Source: Chara braunii (lineage: Eukaryota > Streptophyta > Charophyceae > Charales > Characeae). From it: a stretch of 34,023 bases of DNA. The stretch covers positions 273,337-307,359 of the forward strand of contig BFEA01000462.1 in the NCBI GenBank assembly GCA_003427395.1, given 5' to 3'. The notes under the pieces were generated by a model that saw nothing but the letters and a program-made list of their open reading frames with translations, was not told the DNA's origin and did no database searches. This document shows positions 1-11,870 of this stretch, piece by piece. Numbering within the stretch: position 1 is the stretch's first letter; the number at the start of each line of letters is the position of its first letter. The position numbers were made by a program, and so were the translations under genes.

Positions 1-733
1 CGCCCCTGCTTCTCGCACTCCTCCTCCTCCTCCTCCCCCTATCACTCCTCCTCCGCCAAACAACATGACAAAGATTCCGCCATAGCCCTGCTCCCGCTCA
101 TTCTCCTACTCCTCCTCCCTCTCCTTCTCCTCCTGCTCTTCCCCGCATTCCCCTCCCCCTCGTCCCGCTCCTCTTCTCGCGCCATAGCCCCGCTCCCGCT
201 CCTTCCCCACTCCTTTTCCCACTCCTCTTCCGCTCCTCCTGCTCCTCCTTTTCCTTCTTTTTCTTTTCCACCTCCTCGCAGCCTCATCATCTCACACCTT
301 CTCGTCCTTCTCGACTTCGTCCTCCTCATTACTGCTCTCACTTGTGTGACCCGTGGTGCACCCGAGCATTTCTTTCCTTTTTTTAAGCCATTATGCCCGA
401 TCCCGACCTCCCTCTATCCTGATCCTGCTCCCCGGTTTGGCACCTCTTTCTCCTCTCGCCTTCCCCGAACTCGACCTCCCTCTATCCCAATCTCTTCTCT
501 TGCTCGTTTCGATGTTTGCTTCGATGCCACTTCCCTCTAACCCGGCGTCGATCCTCCCACCTTCACCAATCCCGATCTCCCTCTCTTTCTGCTCCCGCCT
601 CCCCAATTTCAACCTTCCTCTATCGCCATCCCACTTCTTGCTCATGTCCATGTCTACTCCGATCCCACTTCCCACTGACCCAGCCTCGATCCACTTTCCC
701 CGATCCACTTTCCCCAATCCACTTTCACCGATC
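1..733. repeat. Pyrimidine-rich low-complexity region with a 14-bp minisatellite
   Basis: The plus strand is strongly C/T-rich, with recurring words such as TCCCTCTATCC and CTCCTCCTCC. The open frames here have biased, repetitive composition and no recognisable domain, so I do not call a gene. At 687-734 a 14-bp unit (CGATCCACTTTCCC) is repeated about 3.5 times with small changes. Confidence 0.7.
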
Positions 734-751
734 CACACACACACACACACG
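734..751. repeat. (AC)n microsatellite
   Basis: About nine CA dinucleotides in a row, directly following the 14-bp minisatellite. Confidence 0.9.
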
Positions 752-877
752 TGTAGTAGTGTATATTTCCATGTCCTGGCGGAAGATTCATTCGATTTTG
801 CTCATCCTATCGATGCAAGTAGAGTGAGGCCAGCCCCAGGGTTGGAGACTCACCTGTTCGCTGGTGTGTATCTTATC

Positions 878-880
<3 letters not shown>

Positions 881-961
<81 letters not shown>

Positions 962-970
962 TACACACAC
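881..970. repeat. Compound (TC)n-(AC)n microsatellite
   Basis: About 21 uninterrupted TC dinucleotides (881-922) run directly into about 15 AC dinucleotides, followed by an imperfect ACAT/ACAC tail. The dinucleotide-repeat peptides in open frames crossing it are artefacts of this repeat. Confidence 0.95.
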
Positions 971-1318
971 CCTCTTCCCTTTGCACGCCCCCCCCCGACC
1001 TCGCTCCGCCTGCGCCCGTCCCACGGATTCTCGTGGGTGCGAATCACGAATTCTCCTTGACGTGAATCGACGCGCGGATCCTCGAGGTGACGCCCTGGCG
1101 CATGGAATCTCGTGGGCACACCCTTTTTCCCATGGGCCCTGCGGCGTTTCGCCTTACTGCATGCAACGCCCTCCGCCGGTTCCGCCCGTCCCACCCTCAC
1201 GCGATGACCTGCTCTGGTTCCGCCTGTCCTGTGTTTTTTCGTGGGCCCACACCTTCGTGTGACGACGAGACCGTTGTAACTTTAAAGGATATAGAGATAA
1301 TAATTAAAAAAAAAAAAA
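971..1318. other. GC-rich spacer ending in a poly-A run
   Basis: No supported gene. The words TTCCGCCYGTCC and TCGTGGG recur (for example near 1021, 1108, 1181 and 1240), suggesting an old internally repetitive sequence. It ends with an A-run of about 14 at 1305-1318, which could be the tail of an unrelated retroposed fragment. I could not identify one. Confidence 0.4.
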
Positions 1319-2845
1319 ATCCTACATCCCCCATTGATCCTTGCTGCTCCCACAAATTAGATCTAGCGAGTAGGTAGAACCAATCACAATATAGGAAAAA
1401 CGTCAGATCTCCCCCCCTCTTCCCCCCTGCCCCCAATCCAGTAACCATGGGCCAAGATGGCTGCAGCCGTACATTCTGGCAAGTCCCCAGCATAGTCGAA
1501 CGGCCCCCTCGTCGACCACGAGCCACTTCAACTCCTGCTGGAATCACCCCAAATCAAAGGAGGAAAAAATACAAAAAAATGCAACAAAATGGCGAAGAGA
1601 AGGAAGTAACAATATGGTGTTATCTGAAAGAAAAAATAGCCTCAACCAACGCTTCGTACGTCAAACATGCCCTTGTGTTCACTTTTTCCAAACAGGTGTC
1701 CGCCTCCCAACAATCGAGAAACGAAAATGACTCACGCGGACGAGTCGGGGGCATGAAAACATCAAGTCCAGCACATAAGTACTGAGCAAAAACATGATGA
1801 TGGTGGTCTTTAAAGAACCCGATCAGACTTCCAAATTGATAAACAAACACACCACACTGAACTGTAACGGGTCAATTTGCACCCTCTCCCTATGGAAACT
1901 CGTAACGACTACGAAAACCACAATCTCACTGGGATCATCAGAGGTCGCCCACTGATCAAAGACATAATGAATGTTGAATACCCAAACAACAAAGTTTTGA
2001 AGTGGGTTCTTGCAACGCCAGAATTCGTCGCGCCACTTTGCAATTCCATAACTTCAGGCTTGAAAGCGAAAGACAAAACGAACTCAAAGTTCCCGGAAGA
2101 ATGGAAACTCTACATTCACAACGAAACGTCTATTGTCACAGTATCAACGAAGAACGCCCCCATATGTTTCAGATGCAGTGAGAGGGGTCACCTCGACACC
2201 GACCCATCCTGCCCTCGATCTTCTGAACACTCAAAATAAAAGAAACCAAAATAGAGGTGGAAGTGGAAGAAGTCAAGGGGATTGGGTTCATCAACCACCA
2301 AGAGTACGACGGGTGGGTCTTCGACGATACCATCGAGGATCCAATATGGATCTGGACGTATAACTCAATCCCAACAACAAAGCAACCAGACAATTTCCCT
2401 CCCTCAGACCGTAGATGACCATGCACTGGGAGCAAAAAGGGTTAACGGAAACTCCAAGGAAAATCCACACAGATTTAATTATCAACCCACGAGCAATCAG
2501 TGAAGAAAAGAAATACGAGGACATTGTTGTGGGATATGGAGACAATAAGGATCCAGACAACAGAAACATGTCAGAACACTAACCTGAACATCAACACCCT
2601 GCTACATGAAGCGAAGAAGATCCTGGAGCATCGCCACCCCAAGTCAGAGATGGCTTATGCTGTCTAGCAGAATGCCTTCCCTCCCCCTAAAGAGAACAAA
2701 GAGGGCAAAGGAGGGAAAAAGAGAAGAGGGACTGGGGAAGGAACAGGTAAGAGTCTTAAATCTGAACAGGGACCCTCAGGCGACACCCACCTTGGGACAG
2801 ACCCAAACTCCCTAGCACTGTCGGGATAAAGGACTTACACAAAGG

Positions 2846-2866
2846 TTCCCCCCCCCCCCCCCCCCC

Positions 2867-2895
<29 letters not shown>
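2846..2895. repeat. Homopolymer block C(n)A(n)
   Basis: About 18 C followed by about 29 A interrupts the LINE ORF1 remnant. It may be an expanded slippage tract or a trace of a small retroposed tail. Confidence 0.9.
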
Positions 2896-2901
<6 letters not shown>

Positions 2902-3969
2902 AAAAGACTTCCGCACAGGAATGGATATCTTGCGAACCCCATTCCATGGCTCGAGGAGTACCTGCAAAGAGCGAAGTGGAAACTGTAAGGAGTTCGATGT
3001 CAGGCTTGCCTGTATGAAACACTTGGAAACGATACGGAAGCTAGCCACTGGTAAGACAGTTGCAGGAATCCCCTCCTCCAAAAGTTTCTACGACATGCTG
3101 TGCTAGAAATTTGAACTCTCAGAGTTCAGCGAACTCACATATCATGAGAAGAAGAGAGGAAGAGAATCTACAGGAGCGGACGCTGACACGTGGTTCGACC
3201 CCCGACATCAACAAATAAAATGGTCTCTAGGAATTGAAAACCGTCAAACGGGAGGGACAAGAGGACAAGGGGAAACCTGAAAGATGAAGCAGGCAAGAAG
3301 AAAGAACAACGTGGACTCACACAAGAAATGGCAACAATGGCAGTACAAACGAAATAGTTGTTCGACCAGAATCAGGACTACAAGGAAAAAAAAAAAAAAA
3401 AAATTATCACAATTCAGATGATAGCAGAAAACAAGGAATCCCATGTCACCAAATTAGCAAATGCTATTAGGGCAGTGCGAACCACTAATCTTAGTCTTGT
3501 TCATGAGCAAATTCAACGAGAGGCAAGTGGCCACCTACGCATCCTTAACAATCCTCACCCTCAATGACGACAATGCCTTGGTAAAGAGTATTAAGAAAAA
3601 CATTTCAAAAGAAATCCCATTGCGGGTATATGGGGTTCCCTACGAGAATTGTTAGTTGAAGGGAACAATTCGGACGCGCTGATCCTTACCCCTTTCAACC
3701 ACATCCTGGTGAAGCTCGAGGAAAAAGCGAAACTTAGCGAAGGTCTAATGTGGAGGGTTTGCAACACGATGACAGTGCTCCCATACAACGTGTTGAACGG
3801 TCGATCCAACATTACTGGATCATGGCAGACTCCCTGACAGATATCACCAGAACTCACCTCTTGAAAGAGCTCCACTGATGTGGATATGGGGGTAGAAGAA
3901 GACGACATGGAGGAAGAAGAGGAGGACGAGCTGGGTTTGGGCAATAAGCTCTTCCTTGGAGGTGGCACC

Positions 3970-4008
3970 GAAGTATCACATACTTCGGCGGTATCACATA
4001 CTTCGGCG
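3970..4008. repeat. 18-bp tandem duplication
   Basis: GTATCACATACTTCGGCG is present twice in direct succession and encodes VSHTSA twice in the acidic end of the ORF1 remnant. Confidence 0.85.
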
Positions 4009-4330
4009 GAGAGCAATGCGGGAGAATACAGTTTGGGCCCTGCATCAATGAGGGATGATAGCAGGGATTCAGACACCGAGAGCTGCGAGATCGATGCTGC
4101 AGTGGACTAAAACTTCAACCCTAACAGCAATTAAACCCTGTTTACACACGCAAAAACAAAAATCGCAAAACACAAGTTAGTAGGCAACCAAACAGGAAGG
4201 GAAAAAAAAGGGAGGAGGGGAGGGAACCAGGGCGCAAAGAGAGTAATAAATTACCAGTCAATGTTGGGCTTTACAGAGACCAGAAAGGGGCAAGGCTGCT
4301 CACCAAAGACTAACTAGTATGCCAAGGGTC

Positions 4331-5110
4331 TCGATATACTAAGCTGGAATATCAACGGTCTAAGGAAAATCTTAGCCGAGGAATTCAGAGTCCGAGATAT
4401 CCGGTTTGATCTTATACAAAAAGATCTTCCCAGACTTTACATGATACTGCTCCAAAAGACTCATTTGTCCAACATGAACAGCCACGCCAGAATACAACAG
4501 AGTGGAGAAGACAACAGGGGGATGTACCTCAGCACTTTGGTCCAACAAAGCAAAAGTGGAACTGCAATTATCATACCAAGGACGTCTAAGATATTGATCG
4601 AAGGTCGGGTATTGAACAGCGGGGAGACAGTGAGGAGGGTAGATGGTCATGGGTAGACATAAGATAGCAAGACAAAGAGTTGAGAATCCTCAACCTATAT
4701 GCACCCAACGTAGAACCAAAACGACTGAATTTCTTTAAGAACATCAAACCTTTCATCCCCAACCTGCAACCGGTTGTTATCGCAGGAGACTGTAACACGA
4801 CTCTAGATCCCAACTTGGACGGGATTTGTAGGACGATATTAATGGGTCCCACAAGAGCTGGAACACGGATACGGAATTTGATGGCAACATTTGAACTCAA
4901 TGATTAGTTCAAGGCGCACCACTCGGACAAAAAAAAAATCTCCCGGATCTAAAAGAACCAAACCAATCGGATGTCATTGTTTAAGATTGACTATTTCCTG
5001 ATCTTCGAGAGCTTACAAGGCACATGACGGAATTCGTCCCTCGTACGTTTGGAATGACTGGACCACAAGCCCATTCAACTGCTGCTCGATTTCAACTCAC
5101 AAGACGAATC
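4331..5110 (+). pseudogene. LINE ORF2 remnant: APE-type endonuclease domain
   Basis: The order of conserved blocks is that of the apurinic-type endonuclease that nicks target DNA. SWNINGLR lies at about 4341, LLQKTHLS near 4447 (normally QETH, so the catalytic Glu is Lys here), and SGTAIII near 4555. RWSWVDI near 4642 is in a second frame. Then come LNLYAPN near 4690, AGDCNTTLD near 4782 (normally GDFN), IDYFL near 4986 and LDHKPI near 5058 (the SDH block). At least two frame changes and several stops interrupt it. The nuclease is dead. Confidence 0.85.
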
Positions 5111-5479
5111 AAGACACAATTTTTTTAGGTTGAACAACTCCCTCCTAGCAACCGAGAGGTTGTCCGTAACTGTTAAAGAAAAGTGGTCCATCCATGAGAA
5201 TTTAGACATACAAACAAGCACCAACGGTTCATTGACAGTTACATATACCTAACCCAAACAGTATTTGCAGAATCAACGGGCATAGGGAGGGATCGCAAGA
5301 GGAGAAGGGAGGATCTCCAATTTGTCGTTTTAGTCGCAAAATCTAACCTAGCAGTGGACCACTCTAGCGAGTTCTACCAGGACCTATTAACTGGCAGTAA
5401 AAAGGAACTGAACGAATGGAGAAGATCGGATTTGAGAGGACTAAAACTACGCTTCATAATGACGGACTACACACTCGAT

Positions 5480-6670
5480 GAATTCCATGAATAAATTTTT
5501 CTTCTCCAGAATCAAAGCGAATGTTAGGAATAACATGATAAAGGGCCTCAAAGACCCAACAGATCGAGGGAATGTCAAAACAGTAGACACAGAGATGGTT
5601 AGGATGGCCAGGGAAATCTGCGCACACTTCTACAAGTCGAAGCCGTCTGCACCCCCGACCACAACGAACCTAACAGCCCGCCAACACATTATTTCATACC
5701 TACTCAAAACGATCTCGACAGCTCAAGCAGAAGGTCTGGACAACCCCCCAACCACAGTTGAGCTACGTGTAGCCCTGAGCCAGATGGGAATGACAAAGCT
5801 TCGGGGATCGACAGCCTCTCGAAAAAAAATGGGAGCTACCTCTGGCCACTCTAGGAGAGGACATGCTCGAGTTCTTCAACGACGAGAGGCTCAAGGGAGG
5901 CTTAGGCAGTGAACTAAGCACTAACGTGGTATCATTCCTCTATAAGAAGGGAGACAAAGAAGACCTGAAAAAATATAGACCCATATCACTACTCACCACT
6001 CCCTACAAGACAACAAAAAAATTCACGGGAAAACAAATGAAGGCAGCAATACTGTTTTTTTCTTTTGAAAAGGCCTAAAATCGGTTTAAGTGGGACTTCC
6101 TACATGCCTGCATGGAGAAAATGGTGGTAGTCCCCAAGTTCAACTAGTGGGTTAGAGTCGTGTTTTCAAATGCAACGGGCAAAGTTCAGGTCAATAGGAT
6201 TTTGTTAGAGACATACCCAATCTCAAGATCGCTTAGACAAGGCGACCCATTGGCTCCTCTCATCTTCCTCTTCGTTATAGAAGTCATAGCCTCCTTTCTT
6301 CGGAAAGACCCATCTAGTGACTGCCTTACTGAACGCAACTTCAATCCATTACACAATTTCGCCCTACTTACTGCGCTACGACCTCACTGACCTCACTGTC
6401 CTCGTTCCAAGCCCTCGTAAGAGCAATGGAAGCCTTCAGATTGGCATCGGAAACGAAGGTCAATTGAGGCAAAACCGAAGGATGGTGGCTAGCAGACGGG
6501 ACCCCACCCCAACCGGTCGATACAACTATACCCATGTCATGGTCTACAAGAGATCAGGCACTAAGATTCGTAGGTATCATGGTAATAAGGAGGAGGGGGG
6601 GTGGCCAGGCATAGGCCAGAACGTAGTCGTCAGGGAAATCAGTCACATGACCCCGTGCAAAAACACTTAG
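5480..6670 (+). pseudogene. LINE ORF2 remnant: reverse transcriptase domain
   Basis: A pre-RT segment (KFFFSRIKANVRNN, 5478 onward) leads into RT blocks in changing frames. ASGIDSL is near 5800, KYRPISLL near 5970, and FFSFEKA with a stop where the first catalytic Asp region should be lies near 6055. RQGDPLAPLIF is near 6236. The expected (F/Y)ADD box at about 6370-6400 has mutated beyond recognition, although the block after it (RAMEAFRLASETKVN) is readable near 6420. Intact L1 RT copies the element RNA at the nicked target. Loss of both catalytic Asp blocks and the stops make this a relic. Confidence 0.88.
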
Positions 6671-8778
6671 GCCTTAATAATCGGAAGAGTGTTACTAATT
6701 AATACGATAATCTTCTCCACATTGTGCTACATGGCCTCCATCTGGTGCCCCCCGACGACGACCTCAAAATGTTAAAGAATAGGGCTAGATGCTATCTATG
6801 GACCAGAGACCCCAATAGGACCACGTGTATCAACTGGGTAGTGTGGAACTACATCATCAGGAAACCGTAAGAGGGAGGTCTTGTCCCAAACAAGAATCCA
6901 TAACAATGCACATGAAATGGATTATCAAGATCTTGATAAGATTATTCATTCCATGAACGCAGATGGCTCTAGACAACATAAGAAATGCAACACCTATCAA
7001 CTCCCCTTTCGAACAAGAGAGGTTTTTTCTAGATAATGGCTAAGGAGTAGGCAATCAAATTTGACAGACCTCGCAGAAGAAACCCAGCAGATCCTGTTAC
7101 AGTCTCCACCCCAACCGCAAATTCATACTGGAAGCCTACCCGCAAAGCATGTCAAAGAATGATGTCAAGCAAACCCGGTGCGCCAAAAAATCGAGAAGAG
7201 GTCTTCAAACAACCTCTATTAGCAATCCTTGGATCGTAGACTTGAGCTAGGCACTATGCACAAAAGACAGGAGATGGTTATCGTGGGTGGCAGGTGAAGC
7301 ACATATGGGCAGAAGATGAAAGACAATGGTCAACCGAACAGGAGCTCCGAAATGAATTAAAAGGTTGCCACACCCTCATATAAAATTTAACACTGATTCA
7401 AAAGAGCATCCCAACACAGTGGCTCTCCCTATTAAGGGAGAAGTTCTCGTGGAAACCCGATGATTGGGGCATACTCATTTCCCAGACTCAGCCTCGCATA
7501 ACATACCGATTTGTCTCTCGAACCAATGCACCCAGCTACCTCTCCAATTGTTTTCCCTACCTGATCGTTAATCACAACGTACAAGAGTTGGAAATTATGA
7601 ACAAAGAATCCCAGTGTGAGATGCTAAAATCCTTTCGACCAAGGAAAGTGAGGGTTTCAAAAGCCAAACCCTAGATAATCTTCCAACTTCATCTCAGTAT
7701 TTCAAACCTTGAATTCGGCCCGACATTGTAAAGTTGGAAATAAGAAAAATTCGGGGAACGAGAATAATATTCGAATACGATGTAAAATTCAAATATGAAT
7801 TAGGATTACAGACCATCGACCCGGAGCCCAGATTCAAAGAAAACTGGTGGGAGATCTTGAACCTCTACCTACGAACCCCATTTTTATCCCCTAGACAAAG
7901 TACGTCTATCAAACAAGTTAGGATCCGAAGCATGTAGTGACTCATAACCTACGCATCTCTGTCCATCAACTAATGGCTCCATAAGAGAAGGAAACATATG
8001 GATCCTGAGTCCCGACAACTTCGAATTATGTGTCGTGTGTAGAGACAACAGACCAGAAGACCCCAAATAGTTTCGCGAAAAGAAGCCTCTAGCAAGGCCT
8101 GTAAATGAATGGGAGAATTAACTTGAAAAGTCAACAGTGAACTGCACTGAAGCCATCTGGATATGGAACAAGGTTTGTGACCTATGGTTCCTCCTCTTCT
8201 CATCACCCCCTGCCCCCACACCCCCTCAGCACATCCTTCTTCCATCCAAAACTACTAACAATCTCAGGAAGCTTGCTCTGTAGGTGATATGGTTTGACCT
8301 TCTCAGGAAGCTTGCTCTGTGGGTGATATGGAAAAGGAGGTGTATCAAGACTATCGAGAAAACTAAGGTTGCAAGGGAAGAAATATGGGCCCTACTGCTA
8401 GATATGATGGAAATTGAGATTCGGTGCAGATGGAGGGAGGTGACATCAACAACGAAAGCCAAAATAAAAAGTCTAGCTACCAAGAGACGTTCTTTCATGA
8501 AAGACTGACATCTACAGGAAAAGATCGCAACAGTGGCAGATAACAGATTGATCTGGAAGAAATGGCACAACGAAACTCCAATAAGGACGATAACCCAGTG
8601 ATGGGAAATTTTAGACCATTGTCTCAGCAATATAGACAACTCTTCTCCTTTCTTGTTGATCACGAACTATACAACAAAATTACAATGGATTCTGAGAGGA
8701 AAAGAGGTAGGGCAAGCTGAATTGGACTGGCGCTCCCCGGAACGGATATGGATCTTGAACCGCAAAGACCTGTTAGTT
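6671..8778 (+). pseudogene. LINE ORF2 C-terminal region with Cys motif
   Basis: Readable pieces match the usual tail of plant L1 ORF2. LKMLKNRARCYLW and INWVVWNYIIRKP followed by EGGL lie near 6760-6880. A Cys pair, ELCVVCRDNRPEDPK, lies near 8025-8070 (a remnant of the zinc-binding region after RT). ALWVIWKRRC is near 8309. A frame of 74 codons is open at 8284-8508. I saw no RNase H domain. The stretch between about 6900 and 7700 is too decayed to read. Confidence 0.65.
8262..8331. repeat. 39-bp tandem duplication inside the LINE
   Basis: TCTCAGGAAGCTTGCTCTG followed by TRGGTGATATGG occurs at 8262 and again at 8301, differing at one base over the visible overlap. It adds 13 codons without changing frame. 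Confidence 0.85.
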
Positions 8779-8792
8779 AAAAAAAAAAAAAA

Positions 8793-10340
8793 GTATGATG
8801 CAGTACACTCTTACAGTTATGATGTCGGGCAATTTGAAAAGGTATGTCTTTCACTACCTCTCACTTATCCTCAGACCTCTTTTTTCCTTTGTCTTCACCG
8901 TTCGTCCCCTTTTTACTACCTCACTTTTCACAACTTCAACAACGAGTGCCCTTAATTACAGTACTAAACAAGCTTTCAACCTCACTCAATATTTGACCGC
9001 ACAAGACTGCAATAGTAATTCCCTGAGAGGCGCGAATGCAAAATTGTGTTGCCGCTTGGCTAGCGCTGGACTATTCTACTTCAGTACAGTTGCCAATCTT
9101 GGACATTTTCACATCAGTATTTTCACTTGTCAGTCGTCGTTGGCCTTGACATATGCAAGAATTGAACGAAGTCTCCTTCGATTGCGTTATGGACTCGAGT
9201 GACGTGTGACGGATTCATTGAGTGTCCGACCTATGGCACATACCGGTAAGAACGGGTGTACAACTCCTATTAGACCTCCCATACAGACGACCTATTAGAT
9301 GGGACTCGAGTACATGGGAATTGGAACTTTGAGTTTTGAATTGGGATTTAAATGTTGAGACGCATAAATCCTCCCACTCCTCTTGACCTGAATCCAAGGT
9401 CAGTCGAAAAAACAATGACTTTGCTATTTGTCATTAATATGAATTATCGTCCAAGCTTGCTTGCAATAAGAGAGGATTTCAACCATTGTTTCTTCAAGCT
9501 TTCTTCTGCTAAATCGTCGATCACAGTTACTAACATTCGGATCAGACCTTGTAATGCAGCTATAGTCATTCCTTGTCTTTTGATTGGTAGACATTTTTGT
9601 CTACTATGCGATTATATCGCATATTGATCATCCATATTAGGTAAGATAATAGATTTTACAGAAGGAAACTACTTATTCGAGACACAAGGCGGCAAATTGA
9701 AGGCATGGAATGTCGGGTACCTAGTTTGCGGAGGTATGTGTATGGCGTATGGACTCTCGACATATTTGATAATTTTTATTCCCCTCAATATCCATGTAGC
9801 AGATTTTAAGGAATATATTTATCCATTGCATAGATTCCTTACACTTAACCTGGAGTAAATCATTTACAGCGAGTTGTGATAATCTTAGTGGTTGTTTGTG
9901 TGTTGTACCATCTTTTTGCGGCACTGCAAGTTTTTTTTTGCACTACAATGCAAACTCATGAGTTCCCACCAGTAGTCTTTGAATTTGCTCATGGTCCAAC
10001 TTAAGACAGTCAAAATGTTTGTGTGGCGTTTACCGCTCCTTGAAGTTGTTAGGTGTTTGACCTGTGTTTGACCTGTGTTTGACCTATCAACAAATGTTCG
10101 TAGTTGTTATAAGCATTGATTGTCTTTGCCAAATGTTTAATCTCAATCAGTATGTTCGTAGTTGTTTATATGCGCATGTGGAGAAAACCCGATGACATAG
10201 TAAACTGAAACATGTATACTTTCATCGATTTTTTTTACTGTTCTCATATAAATATAATGTTTTTATCCTTAAGCTCGTGTGGAAAGAACCCTTCTGTTAC
10301 GAAGTTCGATTGTGCTTCAATTGTTAGAGAATAAATTCAA
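8793..10340. other. Anonymous sequence after the LINE
   Basis: No gene supported. Short open frames (for example 9352-9627, 91 codons, plus strand) show no motif I recognise. GACTCGAGT occurs twice (9191 and 9302). A 14-bp direct repeat of GTTTGACCTGT lies near 10053-10085. Confidence 0.4.
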
Positions 10341-10343
10341 TAT

Positions 10344-10529
10344 ATGTTGAAACGCTCTATAATGACTATAACTTGGTCATACGCTCTTCTACTACTAATT
10401 TTTGTGTCCACGAAATGTATCGATGCTAACTCTCCTTACCACGAGGTAGTTGATGAAGGTTTCAACGGTCCTACCGATGTTTGTGATGTGTTTTTGTTTT
10501 TTTTACGTACTTTGTTCTGTAGAACGTAA
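10344..10529 (+). CDS. Short open frame with a signal-peptide-like start (weak candidate)
   Basis: The frame codes 61 residues. It starts with a basic residue pair followed by a hydrophobic run (YALLLLIFVS) and then CIDANSPYHE, which looks like a secretory signal with a cleavage region. It could be a first exon: a strong 3' splice-site-like sequence (T-run, then TGCAG) lies at 10790-10805, followed by an open frame to 11022. However, none of the GT candidates I tested in exon 1 gives a matching phase. I do not recognise the protein. It may be chance in AT-rich DNA. Confidence 0.15.
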   Translation: MLKRSIMTITWSYALLLLIFVSTKCIDANSPYHEVVDEGFNGPTDVCDVFLFFLRTLFCRT

Positions 10530-11022
10530 TAAAATGAAATCATACTTTATTTATGTCCATGTATTCAGAGGAAGTAAGTGCAGGTTTTCATCCATCCGGA
10601 ATACCTTCAATGTCATGGTATTTTTTTATGAACTTTTTCATTGTTCAAGATGCATAGTAAGTGTGAGGAAGATAAAAACATCTGCAACTCAATATTTCGT
10701 CATTACATGAAGTTTTTACTTTACCATAATTATAATCTCACTAAGAATTTAACGTGTGCATACATATACGGTTTTTATCTTATTTTGCATCAATTTTTTT
10801 TGCAGTGTTGTGGTCTCTCATAAATTTAAGAAAGTCATCATTAGGGTGAAGAAAGCAATAGCTTCGGAAGTCAATCCTAAAATGGTAGGGGTTATAGGTG
10901 AGTCTTTATTGGTTAGTGAGGGCAGACTCATTCCTACAGCTGAAACACGTTTTTCTGCTTTCGCCACATGGATTTTGCACCTCCATCAATCATATATGGT
11001 TACATCCGAAGATCCTTCATAA

Positions 11023-11480
11023 AAAAAATAAAAAAAATCATGATAATGATTGTCATTGTACCAATAAGAGAAGAAAGACATACATCAGGTAGCCATTCAT
11101 GGTGAATGGTTCGCACAATAACCAATTATCGGTTTAACCCTATTTCATTATGTCGTGGCAGCTAGACTCATACATCTTATTTAAACCAGTTTACCTCTTA
11201 CAAACTCGCTCGCTTTAATAAGTTTAATTTATACTTGTTGAATTATTGCATTATAAGTAACATATTTATTTGGCTAATAGTTGATTTCATAATATGTTGT
11301 ACAATTTTCAAGAATACTTCAATATTGCAAACAAGGCGGTGTGGCAAGGTTGTATTACCAAAGTCGTCCCTTAAGGAGTATGGGTTCTACGCCCAATAAC
11401 TACAATCTCCGATACTTCACAAGTGGTTAACGAGAGGACCCCCACTTTCAACTCTCAACCAATGGGTCAAAAACTGAAAT
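11023..11480. other. AT-rich sequence, nothing recognised
   Basis: No open frame or motif of note on either strand. Confidence 0.4.
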
Positions 11481-11489
11481 TAAGGTTTG

Positions 11490-11707
11490 AGACTATGTTG
11501 CCAGTTGTTCGATGGCAGGACGTCCTGGCCGGACAATTGGGAGGGTCCCAGACGTCCGGGTCCAGACAACTCCATTTTTAGCATTTAAAAGCAAAAAAAA
11601 AAAATAAAAAAAATTGGGGTGTCTTTAATTTTATTTTTTAATTTTAAATCTCACAACAAATTTCGATGTTATCCCAAGGCAAAAGTTGTTCAGATTCTTT
11701 TTTTNNN

Positions 11708-11740
<33 letters not shown>

Positions 11741-11870
11741 NNTTTTTTTTTTTGTCGTTCGGACTTGGACAGACTGCTTGGGGAGGATGTCTGATCAGTT
11801 ATCCGATCAGACACCCCGGACAGTCAACGAGGATCCGGACGTCCGATCACGTAATCTAGGTTTGGGGGTT
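11490..11870. repeat. Possible small element with GC-rich ends around a poly-T tract
   Basis: Two GC-rich stretches (11505-11575 and 11755-11860) containing GACGTCC and CGGACGTCC words face each other across an A/T-only core with a T-run of about 50. The core carries undetermined bases at 11705-11707 and 11741-11742, typical of an assembly problem in a homopolymer. The arrangement recalls a small inverted-repeat element, but I could not align the ends cleanly. Confidence 0.25.

Larger units (their letters stand above)
1447..4110 (+). pseudogene. LINE ORF1 remnant (RNA-binding, zinc knuckle protein)
   Basis: Fragments of one protein are spread over several frames. A piece at 1579-1785 is followed, in another frame, by one at about 1791-1910 with VVFKEP and SLW, which resembles the DUF4283-type N-terminal domain of plant L1 ORF1 proteins. 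At 1877-2239 a third piece ends in a zinc knuckle, CFRCSERGH followed by a Cys seven residues later (C-x2-C-x4-H-x6-C, two residues longer than the usual spacing). Downstream sequence is badly decayed and contains a C-run plus A-run at 2846-2895. The last piece (3880-4110) is acidic (EEDDMEEEEEDE) and ends just upstream of the endonuclease. In L1 elements this protein coats the element RNA. Assignment rests on the zinc knuckle and on its position. Confidence 0.6.
1440..8792 (+). mobile_element. Degenerate L1-type non-LTR retrotransposon (LINE)
   Basis: On the plus strand the order of motifs is that of a plant-type L1 element: an ORF1 with a CCHC-like zinc knuckle, a second reading region with an APE-type endonuclease, then a reverse transcriptase, then a C-terminal Cys motif, ending in A14 at 8779-8792. 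The reading frame changes many times and stops are frequent, so the copy is dead and old. The 5' boundary is uncertain: the first ORF1-like reading begins near 1447-1579. I found no convincing target-site duplication, because the sequence after the tail (GTATGATGCAG) is not repeated near the 5' end. The element would have moved by target-primed reverse transcription. Confidence 0.88.

Noticed and set aside
391-880. Overlapping open frames of 100-175 codons in the 5' pyrimidine-rich region
   Set aside because: They exist because the low-complexity DNA has few stop codons. Composition is repetitive and no motif is seen on either strand.
788-1200. Open frames on both strands with long Ser-Leu, Arg-Glu, Thr-His or Cys-Val alternations
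   Set aside because: They are translations of the TC/AC microsatellite and carry no domain.
8793-8830. Target-site duplication of the LINE (GTATGATGCAG after the poly-A)
   Set aside because: No matching sequence was found near the presumed 5' end. The partial match GATGTCGGGCA near 14494 is unrelated by position.
10344-11022. Two-exon gene joining the signal-peptide frame at 10344 to the frame after TGCAG at 10805
   Set aside because: All GT donors tested between 10446 and 10490 leave the wrong phase for the second frame, and the DNA is AT-rich. Kept only as a weak single-frame candidate.
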